Below are positions 1-41,601 of a stretch of DNA of 60,000 nucleotides, piece after piece. The DNA is taken from contig CAIIXF020000012.1 in assembly GCA_903813345.2 (NCBI GenBank), positions 849,318-909,317 on the forward strand, given 5' to 3'. How positions within the stretch are numbered: position 1 is the stretch's first letter; the number at the start of each line of letters is the position of its first letter. This DNA is from Owenia fusiformis. Its lineage: Eukaryota > Annelida > Polychaeta > Sabellida > Oweniidae. The position numbers and the translations under genes were made by a program. The notes under the pieces are model-generated. The model did not search any database. It was not told the origin of the DNA and was given only the letters and a program-made list of their open reading frames with translations.

Positions 1-255
1 AACTCTCAAAAATATATAGTCCCAATAACCATGACCTTGAGTTACTTGATGATTTATGAAACATTCTACACCAACCTGAATCTTGTGATTGCCCTGCTCC
101 ATGATTCTCAACATTCTGTATATCCAAGTGTTCAATTAATGATGAAACTTCATCTTGTTCTTGAGCATTCATGTTCGATGCTGTTGCTGTGTTAACTTTG
201 GCTGGTATTGTCTGAATGGTAGGAACGTGTGCAAAATCAAGTCCAATATAGATAA
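1..255 (-). other. Unassigned stop-free frame, possible exon
   Basis: On the minus strand one frame stays open for about 85 codons and runs off the left edge of the window. Its composition is protein-like, rich in Q, N, S, E and D, and includes residues NMNAQEQDEVSSLIEHLDIQ. A possible donor (CAG|GTTGGT) lies near 75-80. I recognise no family. It would sit inside an intron of the plus-strand TXNDC17 gene, so it could be an exon of an overlapping gene, a transposon fragment or chance. Confidence 0.25.
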
Positions 256-663
256 GCAATACTAATTTTTATTTATGACAATTTGAAGAGGTCCGAAGTG
301 TGAAAAAATCTTTTAAATCTAAAATAAGACTTATGTAAAGTGGTCATGTACTTGTACACATAACACTTTCAGAATAATATTGTACTTCAACATTAAACAT
401 TTTAAATGTTTGGTAATTAGTGGATGAGGGGGAAATTTCAATTTCAGTCACATGAAATTGATCAATCGCCAGATCTCTCATATGGGAAAAGACCTCAAGA
501 TTCCCATATTTTTCAAAGAATAAAACACTTGTTAATATGAAAAAATCTCCCTACCATATAAAGGTACTCAAGTATGAAGTGGTTTAAAAGTATAAGGTGC
601 ATGTATATGCCTTTATGTTTATATTTCAGTGATAACATAGTATGATTTTTCTCTGAATTCCAG

Positions 664-745
664 GTGGAAGGATCCCAACTGTTCATTTAGAACTGACCCA
701 ACATTAAGGCTTACATCTGTACCAACACTTCTCAAATGGGGAACT
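664..745 (+). CDS. TXNDC17: TXNDC17 penultimate coding exon
   Basis: Acceptor TTCCAG at 658-663 and donor GTAAGT at 746. The first base completes a codon from the upstream exon, followed by 27 codons. It carries the conserved WKDP and VPTLLKWGT segments. Confidence 0.88.
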
Positions 746-1219
746 GTAAGTAGCTAAGTAGCTATCAATTTTTCTTAAGGGTCAGGCTGTAGCCAGCTTT
801 TGCCAAGGAGGTTCACTTATCCCCAAATTAAGGGGTTGCACATGAAAAAAATATGGTCCAAAATCACTCAAAAAACCTCAGAATGGTGAAAAACTGCATG
901 CTTTTGAAATAATTCTTGGACAGGGGGGTTAATCAATTATATTTTGTTCTGTAGTTGTATTCTAAGTCTTTTTATGTCATTACCATCACATAAGTGCCAC
1001 TGTTCAGTGCTGGCATCTAACAATGGCTATAGTTTTGTCATTTTCAATCTAGTACTGTATTGAAACATGTAGTAACATATCACAAATATCAATGTATTGT
1101 TTCTGTATGTTACTCATAATGAGTGTATTTTTCATTTTGTGTATTTTCAGCCCCAGAAGCTTGGTGACTCAGAATGTAGTAAACAAGACCTAGTGGACAT
1201 GTTACTACAAGATGACTAG
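664..1219 (+). CDS. TXNDC17: TXNDC17 (TRP14), last two exons, 5' part outside window
   Basis: Thioredoxin domain-containing protein 17 is a small cytosolic thioredoxin-fold disulfide reductase. Exon 664-745 encodes WKDPNCSFRTDP and then the conserved SVPTLLKWGT, which matches the cis-proline strand of the family (VPTLLKYGT in vertebrates). Exon 1151-1219 encodes PQKLGDSECSKQDLVDMLLQ plus two Asp residues and a TAG stop, the usual C-terminus. The intron is 746-1150 (GTAAGT...TTTTCAG), joined in phase 0. The WCPDC active site would be on exons left of the window. The gene is tail to tail with NLK. Confidence 0.9.
780..935 (+). repeat. Dispersed repeat copy (TXNDC17 intron)
   Basis: It shares an ordered series of words (AGCCAGCTTTTGCC, CAAAATCACT, CTCAGAATG.TGAAAAACT, TTTTGAAA, GGGGTTAAT) with 56650-56815, and more weakly with 26635-26755. 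This is a decayed interspersed repeat of unknown class. Confidence 0.55.
1151..1219 (+). CDS. TXNDC17: TXNDC17 last coding exon with stop
   Basis: Acceptor TATTTTCAG ends at 1150. There are 22 codons plus TAG at 1217-1219. PQKLGDSEC aligns with vertebrate PQKLVESEC, and the acidic end (LLQDD) matches the family. Confidence 0.88.
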   Translation, partial: PQKLGDSECSKQDLVDMLLQDD

Positions 1220-1591
1220 CTACATCAGGGGGGATTATCTATCAGAAGTCTTATCAGAAGCCTCTAGTTTTTGGGTGTATTTTTACAATTAATCCCTGTC
1301 CCTTTAGACCCGCAATTGAAAGGAAGTTCTAAATTCTAATACTTTATAAAAATGAAGTGGCTTCTGATTTGTAGTAGTCTTCAATTGTATGTTCCAAAGG
1401 GTCTTCTATATTGACACTATGCAAAAGTCATTAGGTGTCAAAAATGAAATACATTATATTTTGAGGGGCCTTATATCACTAATCCCCCTCCCTCCTGCAA
1501 TATAGAGCACAGAGACTTTTGCCAAATAATTCCAAACAATATAACATTCTCTTTAGCTTTAAATTTATGGACTATAAAAAAAGGTGTGACC

Positions 1592-1958
1592 AATAAAAAG
1601 ATTACTTACATCATCTAAAATCATGTTCTTATCAAGTCAGGTATTTGATACTTGAACTTTGATAAAAGAAGACGTGTTACTATAATTCATCATATGATGA
1701 TGGTCTTAAAGAAAATGCATTACAATTACAGTTTATAAGTTAACATTTGATCAGTCCATATATTTGTAATACACTGTACATGTTTTAGAAAGGAGAATGC
1801 ATTAAATGTATACATTGATTATCTAAAAATGCACATTCAATTCCTACTTTTGGGAATTGAAATAAAATGATTTTTATGTGATTTATATGCAAAAATATCA
1901 GTTACTTCTGTCTCAAAGCAAGTGCATTTCTTGAAGTATGTAATAAATCAGGAATAAA
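1592..1958 (+). promoter_or_regulatory. Candidate polyadenylation signals of TXNDC17
   Basis: AATAAA hexamers on the plus strand occur at 1592, 1861, 1942 and 1953, 370-740 bases after the TXNDC17 stop. Any of them could end the transcript. The sequence alone does not show which is used. Confidence 0.35.
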
Positions 1959-2160
1959 ATGTAACAATTAAGTAAAAGAAATATTGTTTTCATGTTTTTA
2001 AATAGGGTTTATAAGTAGTGACTTTTTATGGAGGAGCTGCAGTAAAAAATCCACTAAGGTGTGATTAAAATCCACTTAGCTGGGATTAAAAGTATGCTGT
2101 TGTGCACCAAGGATTTTTCCAGGGGGTGCGACATAGGCTAAAGGATGATAGAATAAAGAG

Positions 2161-2322
2161 CAGGCCTCCTGGACTTCCACTAACGCGAGCCTCAGTTCTG
2201 ACCTCACAGACTATGTTCCTTCCACCCGAACCACAGTTCTCACAACGCATGGTTCAAGTGGAAGGAAAATAGTCTGCGAGGTCAGAACTGAGGCTCGCAT
2301 TGGTGGACGTCTAGGAGGCCTG
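2161..2322. mobile_element. Foldback element, 72-bp arms
   Basis: Arms 2161-2232 and 2251-2322 are reverse complements at roughly 90% identity over 72 bases, separated by an 18-base loop. The element is more GC-rich than its surroundings. Both ends are flanked by AAGAG (2156-2160 and 2323-2327), as expected of a 5-bp target duplication. It has no coding capacity. It is most simply a foldback or MITE-type DNA element; a transcript would form a long hairpin. Confidence 0.7.
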
Positions 2323-2608
2323 AAGAGCTGAAGAGGGCACGCCAATCATCTGGGTTAATAAAGGTTTATAGGATTCTACCGGTGCTGCCATCTTTACATC
2401 GGCCCAAAACCTACATCTTAATTCACCATCTTAAAAGCCTGGCACCTCACCTCTATCGCAGTCTTATATTCCTGGACAATGAACAAAATCTCCAGGGGAA
2501 AATTAACTGTCTCTAAAAGGAAGTATGTCTGTGTTCCCAGCAGGCTAGGGCATTTACAGGTTATGTCTAGACAAATACATCACCATATAGTTAATAGTAC
2601 AGGACAAT

Positions 2609-2734
2609 CTGTCTAATCCAAACACCTCCCTGTCTTATCCAAACACCTCCCTGTCTAATCCAAACACCTTCCTGTCTAATCCAAACACCTCCCTGTCTAA
2701 TCCAAAAACCTCCTTGTCTGATCCAAACATCTCT
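2609..2734 (+). repeat. 21-bp tandem repeat, six units, inside MITE
   Basis: The unit CTGTCTAATCCAAACACCTCC is repeated at 2609, 2630, 2651, 2672, 2693 and 2714 with few changes. It expands the left arm of the surrounding MITE. Confidence 0.9.
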
Positions 2735-2816
2735 TGGGCAAGCCAAAAGTGTTCAGATGAGCAGGTCCTTGATCTTCAAGGTTTTTTAACATGTTAGCCT
2801 GTTGGAGATACCATAT

Positions 2817-3024
2817 GTAATGACCTGAGAGCATGCTCATCTGGGGAGCTGTAGTATAACGAACCAGATACTGAACATGAAAGGGAGTGTGCCATATTCA
2901 ACGCACCATGAGTTATTCGAACCCAGGACCTTCTGCTTCATAGACCGATGCTCTATCCCTGAGCCATAAGGGCTAGCCACTGCAGTTGAGACTGTAGTAG
3001 CAACTTGCTATTGAAGGTCATTAC
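2817..3024 (-). mobile_element. tRNA-like insert (SINE-type)
   Basis: On the minus strand from about 2973 down to 2903 the sequence has an A-box-like TGGCTCAGGGATAGAGC and a B-box-like GGGTTCGAA at tRNA-like spacing. The acceptor and T stems do not pair well, so it is not a working tRNA gene. The region is bounded by a perfect 10-bp inverted repeat (GTAATGACCT at 2817, AGGTCATTAC at 3015). A tRNA-derived SINE inserted into the MITE is the best reading. Confidence 0.5.
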
Positions 3025-4237
3025 GCAAAACTGGGACTAAAAGTGTTCACATTGAGAGGTGTTTGGATTAGAGAAGTGTTTACTGTACATAGAATGTAGA
3101 GGCAATAGTGTTGCAGACATGAAAAATTGTCTTCATAAAAGCCAATTTAACCTAATACAAATGCTCTTATCAATGCAAGTGAAATGTTAATACTGTAAAT
3201 GTTATAAAGATAGCAACAGTGTTGATTATTTGCGACATCTTTTGTTTGTGCCTCACTTTTAGTATTTGGAAACTAATTTCTGTTTTTTCTCGTTTTTTTA
3301 TTCTAATCTAGATTCCTAGGTCTCATTCTCTTCTTGCAAATGGTTTAAATTAGATTCACACATGACAAACGCCAGCTATTGTCCACGAACAATTGGAGAC
3401 AACAACAATATGTCAGCACTTCAGCTTCTGTAACAGAGAGTATATAACTGAAAACAATATGTATTTTTATGTAAAATTTTTGTGTTTTTATTTTGGATTT
3501 CTCATACATTTACATGCTACTAATTTTTGTGTGCATAATTTCCCATAATGCCTCATACAAAATGGCTGAAACATCTGCAGACAAATTGCACGTCATAATA
3601 TATCAGTTCAAAAAAGGATATATTGCAATTGTGTTTAATACATATTTAGATTGAAAACATTAAGTATCGGTCTACACTATTTTCTACTAAACAATCCTGT
3701 TGACCAATCAACATTGATTATATACAGCATTATGTTCAAATTTCAAACTATTGAAATTTCAAACTCACGCCTGGAATGATGGTGGAAGGAATGACAAACA
3801 ATGAATTCACCCAAGATTTAACATGATCAACTTTCTTTCAGTCTAAATGATTGAACACAAAGTATGGAGTCTCCCGTATAAAATAGTGCACATTTAATGA
3901 ATTTTCACCATGAGAATTGCATGGCAAACATTGAAAGGTATGACCCAATGCTTAAATTTCCACAAAAATACACTATTCTATAATGGACACGTCCACCAAA
4001 TTAAATTTGAACATGTATTACAAATTCCACCAAGTTTTAGATTTTGATTGTGTCCGAGAACACACTGGGGTTGATGATGAAATAAACACATGCATACATA
4101 TGAATCATCTGACACTCCTCATTGAGATACTTTCATTAATATTGAATTGGACTAAAAATATTTCAACACTACTAAAAGTAAAACCGTACAGGTATTTTGT
4201 AGAGGAATCTAGCTGAATGCACTTGGATAAACACTAT

Positions 4238-4338
4238 ATGCACATGGATCAAATTAAATGCACATGAATACAGGTTGAATGCACATGGATACAAGTTGAA
4301 TGCACATGGATACCAGTTGAATGCACATGGATACAAAC
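4238..4338 (+). repeat. 21-bp tandem repeat, about five units
   Basis: The unit ATGCACATGGATACAAGTTGA starts at 4258, 4279, 4300 and 4321, with a diverged copy at 4238. The short open frame beside it is repeat-derived and is not annotated. Confidence 0.85.
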
Positions 4339-5587
4339 ACTAAACTGGATGAATACATTATCTTTTGGCTTATATGGCAACGTAAAATATGGCTTAGCTG
4401 AGTCTTTCAGAGATTCTAATAGCCAAAATATATCAGGAGGAGTCTAAACTGCACATTGTTGGTCCACTATCCATTTATAATAAAACATTTGGCCAAAATT
4501 ATACATTCATTCAGTGACATGAAAGGGACACTTTTATATTGATAATTTACAGCTCCCCATGTTGAATCTTTGAAACGTTGCACTTTTGGCATGAATCTTT
4601 GGACAAATATTCCAATGAAACAGTTCCCACGTGCAATCAGCTAGACCCCCCAACATATCCCACCACCATATTGTTCATATATACATTTACAGTCTCTACA
4701 AGCCTACATACAACAGTCACATGACCAACACATTGGCCACCTGGTGAGTGAGCACATACCAACACTAGGTGGCGCTAGCTCAGCCATTTTATAAGCATAT
4801 TAGATCCACTGTAAGATCCCATACCCTGAACATCAAAAATCAAAACTGATTTGCAATTCATCAGTTTTGCAAAATTGCGTACTAGTATAATCCTTTAATT
4901 CATTGTTTATAGCCTCAAAAAAGTTCAAATGATACCATTTTTCTAAAAAAATTAAATCAATTTAATGCTGAGTGTCATTTGGCACATAACAAAATGATTC
5001 AAACCGAATAAAATATTTTACTTTCTCTACAGTTTGGAAACCATGCCCAACATTGTAAAATGAACCACAATGTAAAAAGAATTGCGTTGATTTTGGGTTT
5101 TGATGCAAAGGGCACAGATCTCTACGATATGTGTTCTATATCTTGAATTCATATTACAGAGGTTGATTTAGACCCGATCCACCTTCTGATCTCTTGATTC
5201 ATGAAAATATATAGTAAAGCATACAGTATAGGGTTGATATTCCTTCAATGGTACATGGTTAATGGTAAATCACATCCAGAATATTGGAAACGAAAATTGG
5301 TAGATTATGTTTAACTGGAAAGCACTATGGACTAGCTCTATTGCCAACAATGATGTGTAGTTCAATGGGTTTCAAAGAATGATTGGATCGACAAATATGG
5401 GTGATATCGATGTTGTCTAACACGAGTGAATCAGATGCAATTATTTATCATACCAAAATACGCTTTTGCATATCCCGAATGGGTTTACCACAAACCTTGA
5501 TACCTCAAATTGGATTTGTACATTATTGAACTTTATTTTGTTCAGTTTATAAATATAGGCAAGATATTCTACATTCATACCTCATTA

Positions 5588-5806
5588 TACAGAATTTCAC
5601 CTTCATGTAACCCACCAAATAACCTTGTGTAGTTTAAGTCTGTTAATTTAGAAAAGCAACTGTTTTGAGAAAAGGTTATGGAAAAGGGAAAACTTTGTAG
5701 GAAAAAGCAATCTTTGGCAGTCAGGAACCTGAGGAAATTTGGGGATTTTTTTAAAAACAAAACCTGTCACTGGCTCATTGGTACATCATGTGAAGGTGAA
5801 ATTCTC
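5588..5806. repeat. Short inverted repeat, widely spaced
   Basis: GAATTTCACCTTCATGT near 5590 is matched in reverse complement by ACATCATGTGAAGGTGAAATTCT near 5784, about 175 bases apart. It is probably the remnant of a small inverted-repeat element. Confidence 0.35.
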
Positions 5807-8711
5807 GATAAAAAAATGTGCAAAGTTCTCAAAAGCATTTCACATCTATTTATCTACAATACACATTTGAAATGCTTCTCAGAATTTCATTGCACAAAAT
5901 TTTCCATTGCTCGGAATTTTCCATTGCACGGAAATTTCCGACTACATTATTATAATTCATATGTTTATAGTAATCATCACACACACACACACATTGATAT
6001 ATAAATGAACGGAAAATTAGATGACACTACACAAATATAATAGTAATATGTATAACAACATTCTGTAAAAAATCTTCGTCATATCGTGTTAAATTCTCTA
6101 AAAGCCAACAAGAAAGTAAGACGCCCTACTGCTATTTAAACGCTACTCAAGCTTGTGACATCATAATGCTTTAATACATTGGTAGAACCAACTCACCTTC
6201 AACCCAACCCAAATTCAAGATAACTTATCAGGTGATATAGTGAAATTGCATGCTGGTTGTGCATTTTCTCAAAATATTCATGGAATAAAGAAGAATTTCA
6301 AAGAAACTGCATGACCAAGTACAAAAACTGCAAGACATTGATGTCATGATCTGTCAACCTCATTATTTGATAGAATCCTTGAAAAGGGGTGTTGACCTAA
6401 TATTTAATTGGCGGGTTGTAGAGGTCAATTTGAGGTGAAGTTGAGTTGGTTCCGCCTCCAACAACACTCAGTGCTTGTTTACATAAAAATTATTAATCAA
6501 TACACCTTTCTCTATGTACAACTATATACAGTTTAATAGACCAACTTTGGTTGCTCAATTTGGTTTGGTTTTTGGACTCCGGTTGCATCAGGTCTGAGTG
6601 ACCTTTCCAGACAACATTCTCTCATTCGCACTCTCTTTATGTCTATATCGCTAAACTACTTACAGGCCGAGACTCTATCTTTCTAAAAGCCTAATTCTGA
6701 AAACTTGTAAAATTCTTTGTTAAAACCTATCTGTTTCATTCAGTCGCTTGATTTGTTATTGCATCTTTATGCCGCCATTTTATTTGTGTTGCTATAGCAA
6801 TTATTGAGTCACTATAGCAACGAGATCTAAGCTGGCTTTTTCTGAGACTCTTTACACATTGTCCTAACAACTATCTTTATTATGCAGTCCAGAAAAAATC
6901 TTTGGTTTTTCTTTTATTCGCTGCATAATTTGACAAAATCCGATCTCCTTCATTCACTGTTATCTGTTATCCAGTGCAAATATTACACGATAAATAGTTT
7001 AAATACATGTGACAGCAAAGCCACCAAATAAGGTACACCCATATATGGTAGTCCGCAAATGCTGAATACTGCCATATTTTTCATATGGTGAACATGCGTT
7101 ATTGTGCATACTGTTAAATATTTAACAATACATTAATGTTGATTGCATTGATTGATACTTCCATTCTATTTACATTTTTTTTTATCAAAATACAATGCTT
7201 AAATGGCAAATATGCTTTGTACAATACAGATTGATGAATAGTCTTAATTTACATAATTTTCAACTAAATATTATTCAAACTACCCTTGCAAAAGTTAACA
7301 CTACATTTTGTATTAAAACATACAGTTTGTAATATCATCATTCCATTAAGGGAACTCCATAAAGGTGACCATTTATGATTTCCTAAAATTCACAAACTAT
7401 TTTGCAAGGGACACACATTAATATTTCATCAGACCATGGCTGCATAGTGGTGCCACCTATTGAAGCCCTTATGTACAACCATGTAGCCATAGTAACATAT
7501 TTCATACAAACCACTTAATGTTGATAATTTAATGATCAACAAATGAGAATCTGATCATGTTCAGATTTCAACATATAATGTCAGCATAGAAATGTTCTTA
7601 CACATTCAAAAATAAAATGGATGTTGTGTACATATATATGTATATACTGTAATATGGTCCTTTTTAGAAAACCTCAGAAATTCCTGATTTTCAAAATTAA
7701 ATTTATTTCACTGTAGTTGTTATTGCAAAATCTTAAATAATTTCCTGAATCATGTATCAAAATGTTATTTTCGTGAAAAATTTGATCAAATATGCTCAGA
7801 TTTTACTCTTTAAATGATCAAAACATCTCATGCTGCCTCTCTATACCCCAGGAGTTATACAGAGTGCCTGATATCATGGTCAGATTCTCATTTGTAAGCG
7901 AAACATTATGTCACATTATTTCATAATAATCAGCATTAGGCATCATTGTAAATAATAGGGAGGTTGAGTTCAATGCATTTAAGAGAACTTTAACATGAAT
8001 GTGAAATATTATGACCCCACGGGAATTACTGAACCACTCTCAAATGGTTTTCTAGGAACCTTATAAAAAGTCCCTTCCCTCGTACTCATTTGGGCCAGTA
8101 AATACTAGGATGGTATTTTCTATAGAGGACTACAATTATACACATTCACGTACAAGTTGTCCCTAAAACATGAACCTCAACCTCCCTAATAAATAACATG
8201 TTCTGACTCAATTTTCCGGAGACTAAAATCACACAGGATTTGCACTAAAGTTGCACAAATGATTTCTCGCCTAATTTCAGATTCATTCTTTGTTGTATGT
8301 TCTTTATTAGAGGTAGCCATGAAGTGTGGATAAAGACCAGATATATCATACCTCCACAATAAATAAGTGTTTCCAAATGTACATATGTTTATAAATACCG
8401 TGTACCGTCCAATCAGTACACATCAGATTTGAATTTCAAATACTTTATACATCAAATGAGAATAAATTATCCTATATACCTTGTTGTCTCAGTCTTGATA
8501 GCGTTTCTACAGCAACGTGCAGAATAGATGTATTGCAACATGCAGAAGTGGACCCTAAATTAATCACCCAAGACTCCCTCTTTTGAGCACTTTCAGAACT
8601 ACATGACGTCTGCCAAGATCTATGAATGAGTATCCCACTGAGAATCTTACTCCCTCTAGTGAGAGAAAACTATATTACATTTTTAAAATGAAGTAATAAA
8701 TTAGTTGAGAT

Positions 8712-8717
8712 TTTATT
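8712..8717 (-). promoter_or_regulatory. Candidate NLK polyadenylation signal
   Basis: This is the first minus-strand AATAAA found after the NLK stop and would give a 3'UTR of roughly 0.8 kb. Distal signals, for example near 7700, are also possible. Confidence 0.3.
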
Positions 8718-9523
8718 CATTTTATGTTGGTATTGCTTCCCTCAAGGGGAGATTCTCAAGTGGTGTGAGCAGTTTTTGGACTGTGTTTTACCCATAATAC
8801 CTTGGGTGTAAATGCAAACAGCAGACGCATGTTAGTGACACCTTTCACCTTTCAGTGGCAGCTGTGATACAAAATGTGTGAATGTACTGCAACTCCTATG
8901 ACTACGAAGCTGCCTCTGAGAGGTGAATAGCTCACTGGGAATGCGTTGTTTGAGACAACATTGAGGGAGAGGGGTTGTACAGTACTGTAAAACATGTAAT
9001 CTTCCTCTATTTTACAGTATGTGTTACTGTATTATGCTCAAAGTTGAACGTATGATTGCCTAACTCACTTCAACTAAAGCTTGTAGTTATAAAAAAACAT
9101 TGCATAAAATCTCCTCTAGTCTTTGCACCAATAATATCATTGCAATAAAAATCCACTGCAGCTAATTTTCGTGTCGTAAATTCAAATTTTGTAGACATGC
9201 TCTTTGACATTGTTATCTTGCATTGCTAAAAAGGCCCCGCCAACTTTGTTCCTTTTTGTATATAATAATAATACTTTCATATGTGCCTCATGCAAAATGG
9301 CACAATTATTCCGCATACACACATTTCCTCTTAGTCAATTGTGGTGAAATATTTACAAGCATAAAACATTAAACTAAGACGTATGTGGACTACTATGACA
9401 TCACAAGTATGACATCATCAGCTGTGAGTTTCCATATTCCACACAAGATGGCAGCACCTTCAGTTAATAAACCTCCACTAGAGGGCAGTACTATTTGGTA
9501 CAGATTTCTGACACCAGGTGGAG

Positions 9524-39797
<30,274 letters not shown>

Positions 39798-40280
39798 TAT
39801 TCCTCCGTCCTCGAACACAAAAGTGCTGCCACTTTAACTTCTGATTTCTCGCCAACTAGCATTCGCACATACTCCAAACCCGGCCAATGTGTGGTGTATA
39901 TTCTGTTCCTTTGACATGCGAAGTTTTGAGATCCTTGAATAAGTTTTAGATGGAGTTTGAGAGAATAAATCCGAGAAGTTTTCTGACCTGATTACATGCG
40001 GCGACTGCCACACAAAGAAGTCACGTGATCAATTTAAAAAACACCCACAATGCAACAGCGTAAAATGTCTGCTCCCTCGTAAGGCAAAATCAGTCGTATT
40101 TATGGTAAGTGTGCCTCTATTGGTATAGGTATCCTTTTCAGTGTGTATCCAGACTATCCCTAATATAAAAATCTATAAAATAATGTCTTGTTGTTATGTT
40201 GAAATCCACCAAGTACGGAGATACCGCGGATGTTTTCAGTAAAATTCTGACAGGTGCTCTGAAACCGGAAGTAAACAATT
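39798..40280. promoter_or_regulatory. Candidate bidirectional promoter, NLK / unknown plus-strand gene
   Basis: This lies upstream of the NLK ATG and is locally richer in CpG than the flanks. It contains a palindromic TCACGTGA E-box (40021-40028) of the type bound by USF and MiT/TFE factors, and ACCGGAAGT (40264-40272), an ETS-type site, overlapping GTAAACA. A strong donor ATG|GTAAGT at 40105 could end a non-coding first exon of the plus-strand gene. Function is inferred from position and motifs only. Confidence 0.4.
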
Positions 40281-40692
40281 ATTGAATCAGTTTGACAGGT
40301 GACTCAAGTACAGGTTGCTTTGTTGTAGTCATTAGTCAGGTATAAGTGAAACCACATATTTATTGATCCACACATATATACGCCTTCTCTTATGGTTACC
40401 TGAATTATGCACATCTTCTCTCATGTCATTTCACAATATCCCATGTTGGCCAATTGCCCGTATGCCTAATGTTATTCTAGAAAATATCTCTGACTTAATA
40501 TTGATATGATATCATGATATATTACTTTAATCCTAACTTCTTTGTTACCCTCTAGATTAAATGTGATTGCGTCAGAGTTTTGTCTTTCTACGTCCTAGAG
40601 TTGTCATGACACACTTTTTTGTCATGGCCATGTTTTTATACATAATTCTACTCTTATGATACCTGTCGCTAGAAATCTTTCTAAGTGTAAAG

Positions 40693-41601
40693 CAGTGGTC
40701 TCCCCAAGGGCTTATTTAATACCCGGGCTTAAGTTGTGTACCAAACGAAATGACACGAAATCCGGGGCTTTATATGATCTGCATTACACAATAGAGTATA
40801 GAGGGGTCAGTTTTCTCAGACTTAGGTACCTTTTTCTGTACCGTTTTGCGGTTATTTTACTCTATGGCAATGCAATCCGTTCACATCATTCGCTTCATAA
40901 TTGATTAACTCTAATATATGATATGTAAATAAGGGTTAAACGAACAGAATAACAGGGAAATGTACTTGAAGTGGCGATTGTGTTTTCTGTCAGTCAGTGT
41001 TACCCCCTTACCCAGCTCTATAGCTAGGTATAAGGTGACCTGATTATGCAAATGAGAAGACCCTGTTGGTTTCTCGTCAGAACAGAACAATCAAAACAGA
41101 CTCGGACAATCTTTGTTTTAACTGTTGTTTCTCAATGTTTCGTGACCAAAATCCACTAAACCATATGAAATAAGTTAAGTTATAAGGATGGATCGATTTT
41201 ACTTACCAATCACCAACATGAGCTGGCATATTCAGCTCTGGACTTCATGTCCAAAGGGGGGTAACGCACATCGTCAGAATCAAATTCAAGTTATCGCACC
41301 CCATTTTAATTGGTTGATAGAACAGTATACGCTTAAAGGCCGAACGCCGAATATATTGAAATTGCAAACGAGGAACGTTCCGGGTATTACGTTCGCCCTT
41401 GGTCTCCCCAGCATTAAAGCAAGTCGGCGCACCACCCACCTGAGATTTTGAAAACACCCTTGCACCCACCTGAAAATCCATTAGCACCCACTTGAAAATG
41501 AGAAAAATCATGAAAAGTTGGCATATTTGAACCATTTTTTTCTGAATTCAGAAAATGAGAATTTTGCACCCACTGTAGAAAAAATCCTGGGGAGATCACT
41601 G
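40693..41601. mobile_element. Inverted-repeat DNA element, about 909 bp
   Basis: The left end CAGTGGTCTCCCCAAGG and the right end, reverse complemented as CAGTGATCTCCCCAGG, are terminal inverted repeats. TAAAG flanks both sides (40688-40692 and 41602-41606). The CAGTG start suggests hAT-like, but the visible target duplication is 5 bp, not 8. A third copy of the end word (GGTCTCCCCAGC) at 41401 suggests a second, nested or solo element at about 41396-41601. Confidence 0.5.

Larger units (their letters stand above)
2598..3087. mobile_element. TACAGT-family MITE, interrupted by tRNA-like insert
   Basis: The left end is a degenerate TACAGTAAAACCTGTCTAATCC and the right end is AAGTGTTTACTGTA. 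The internal words GTGTTCAGATGAGCAGGT and GTGTTCACATTGAGAGGTGT are diagnostic of the family. The left part holds six 21-bp tandem units (2609-2734). The middle is displaced by an insert at about 2793-3027. Confidence 0.7.
3088..9523. other. Intergenic region between TXNDC17 and NLK ends, includes NLK 3'UTR
   Basis: Apart from the repeats listed and a (CA)n tract near 5981-5993, I see no supported gene here. Open frames are short and lack splice context or recognisable motifs. The part next to 9524 is NLK 3'UTR. The first AATAAA on the minus strand below the stop is at 8717-8712. Confidence 0.5.

Noticed and set aside
2903-2973. Genuine tRNA gene (minus strand)
   Set aside because: A- and B-box-like words are present but the acceptor and T stems do not pair. 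It is better read as a tRNA-derived repeat.
5678-6004. 108-codon plus-strand open frame
   Set aside because: Overlaps a widely spaced inverted repeat and a (CA)n tract; composition is not convincing and no splice sites fit.
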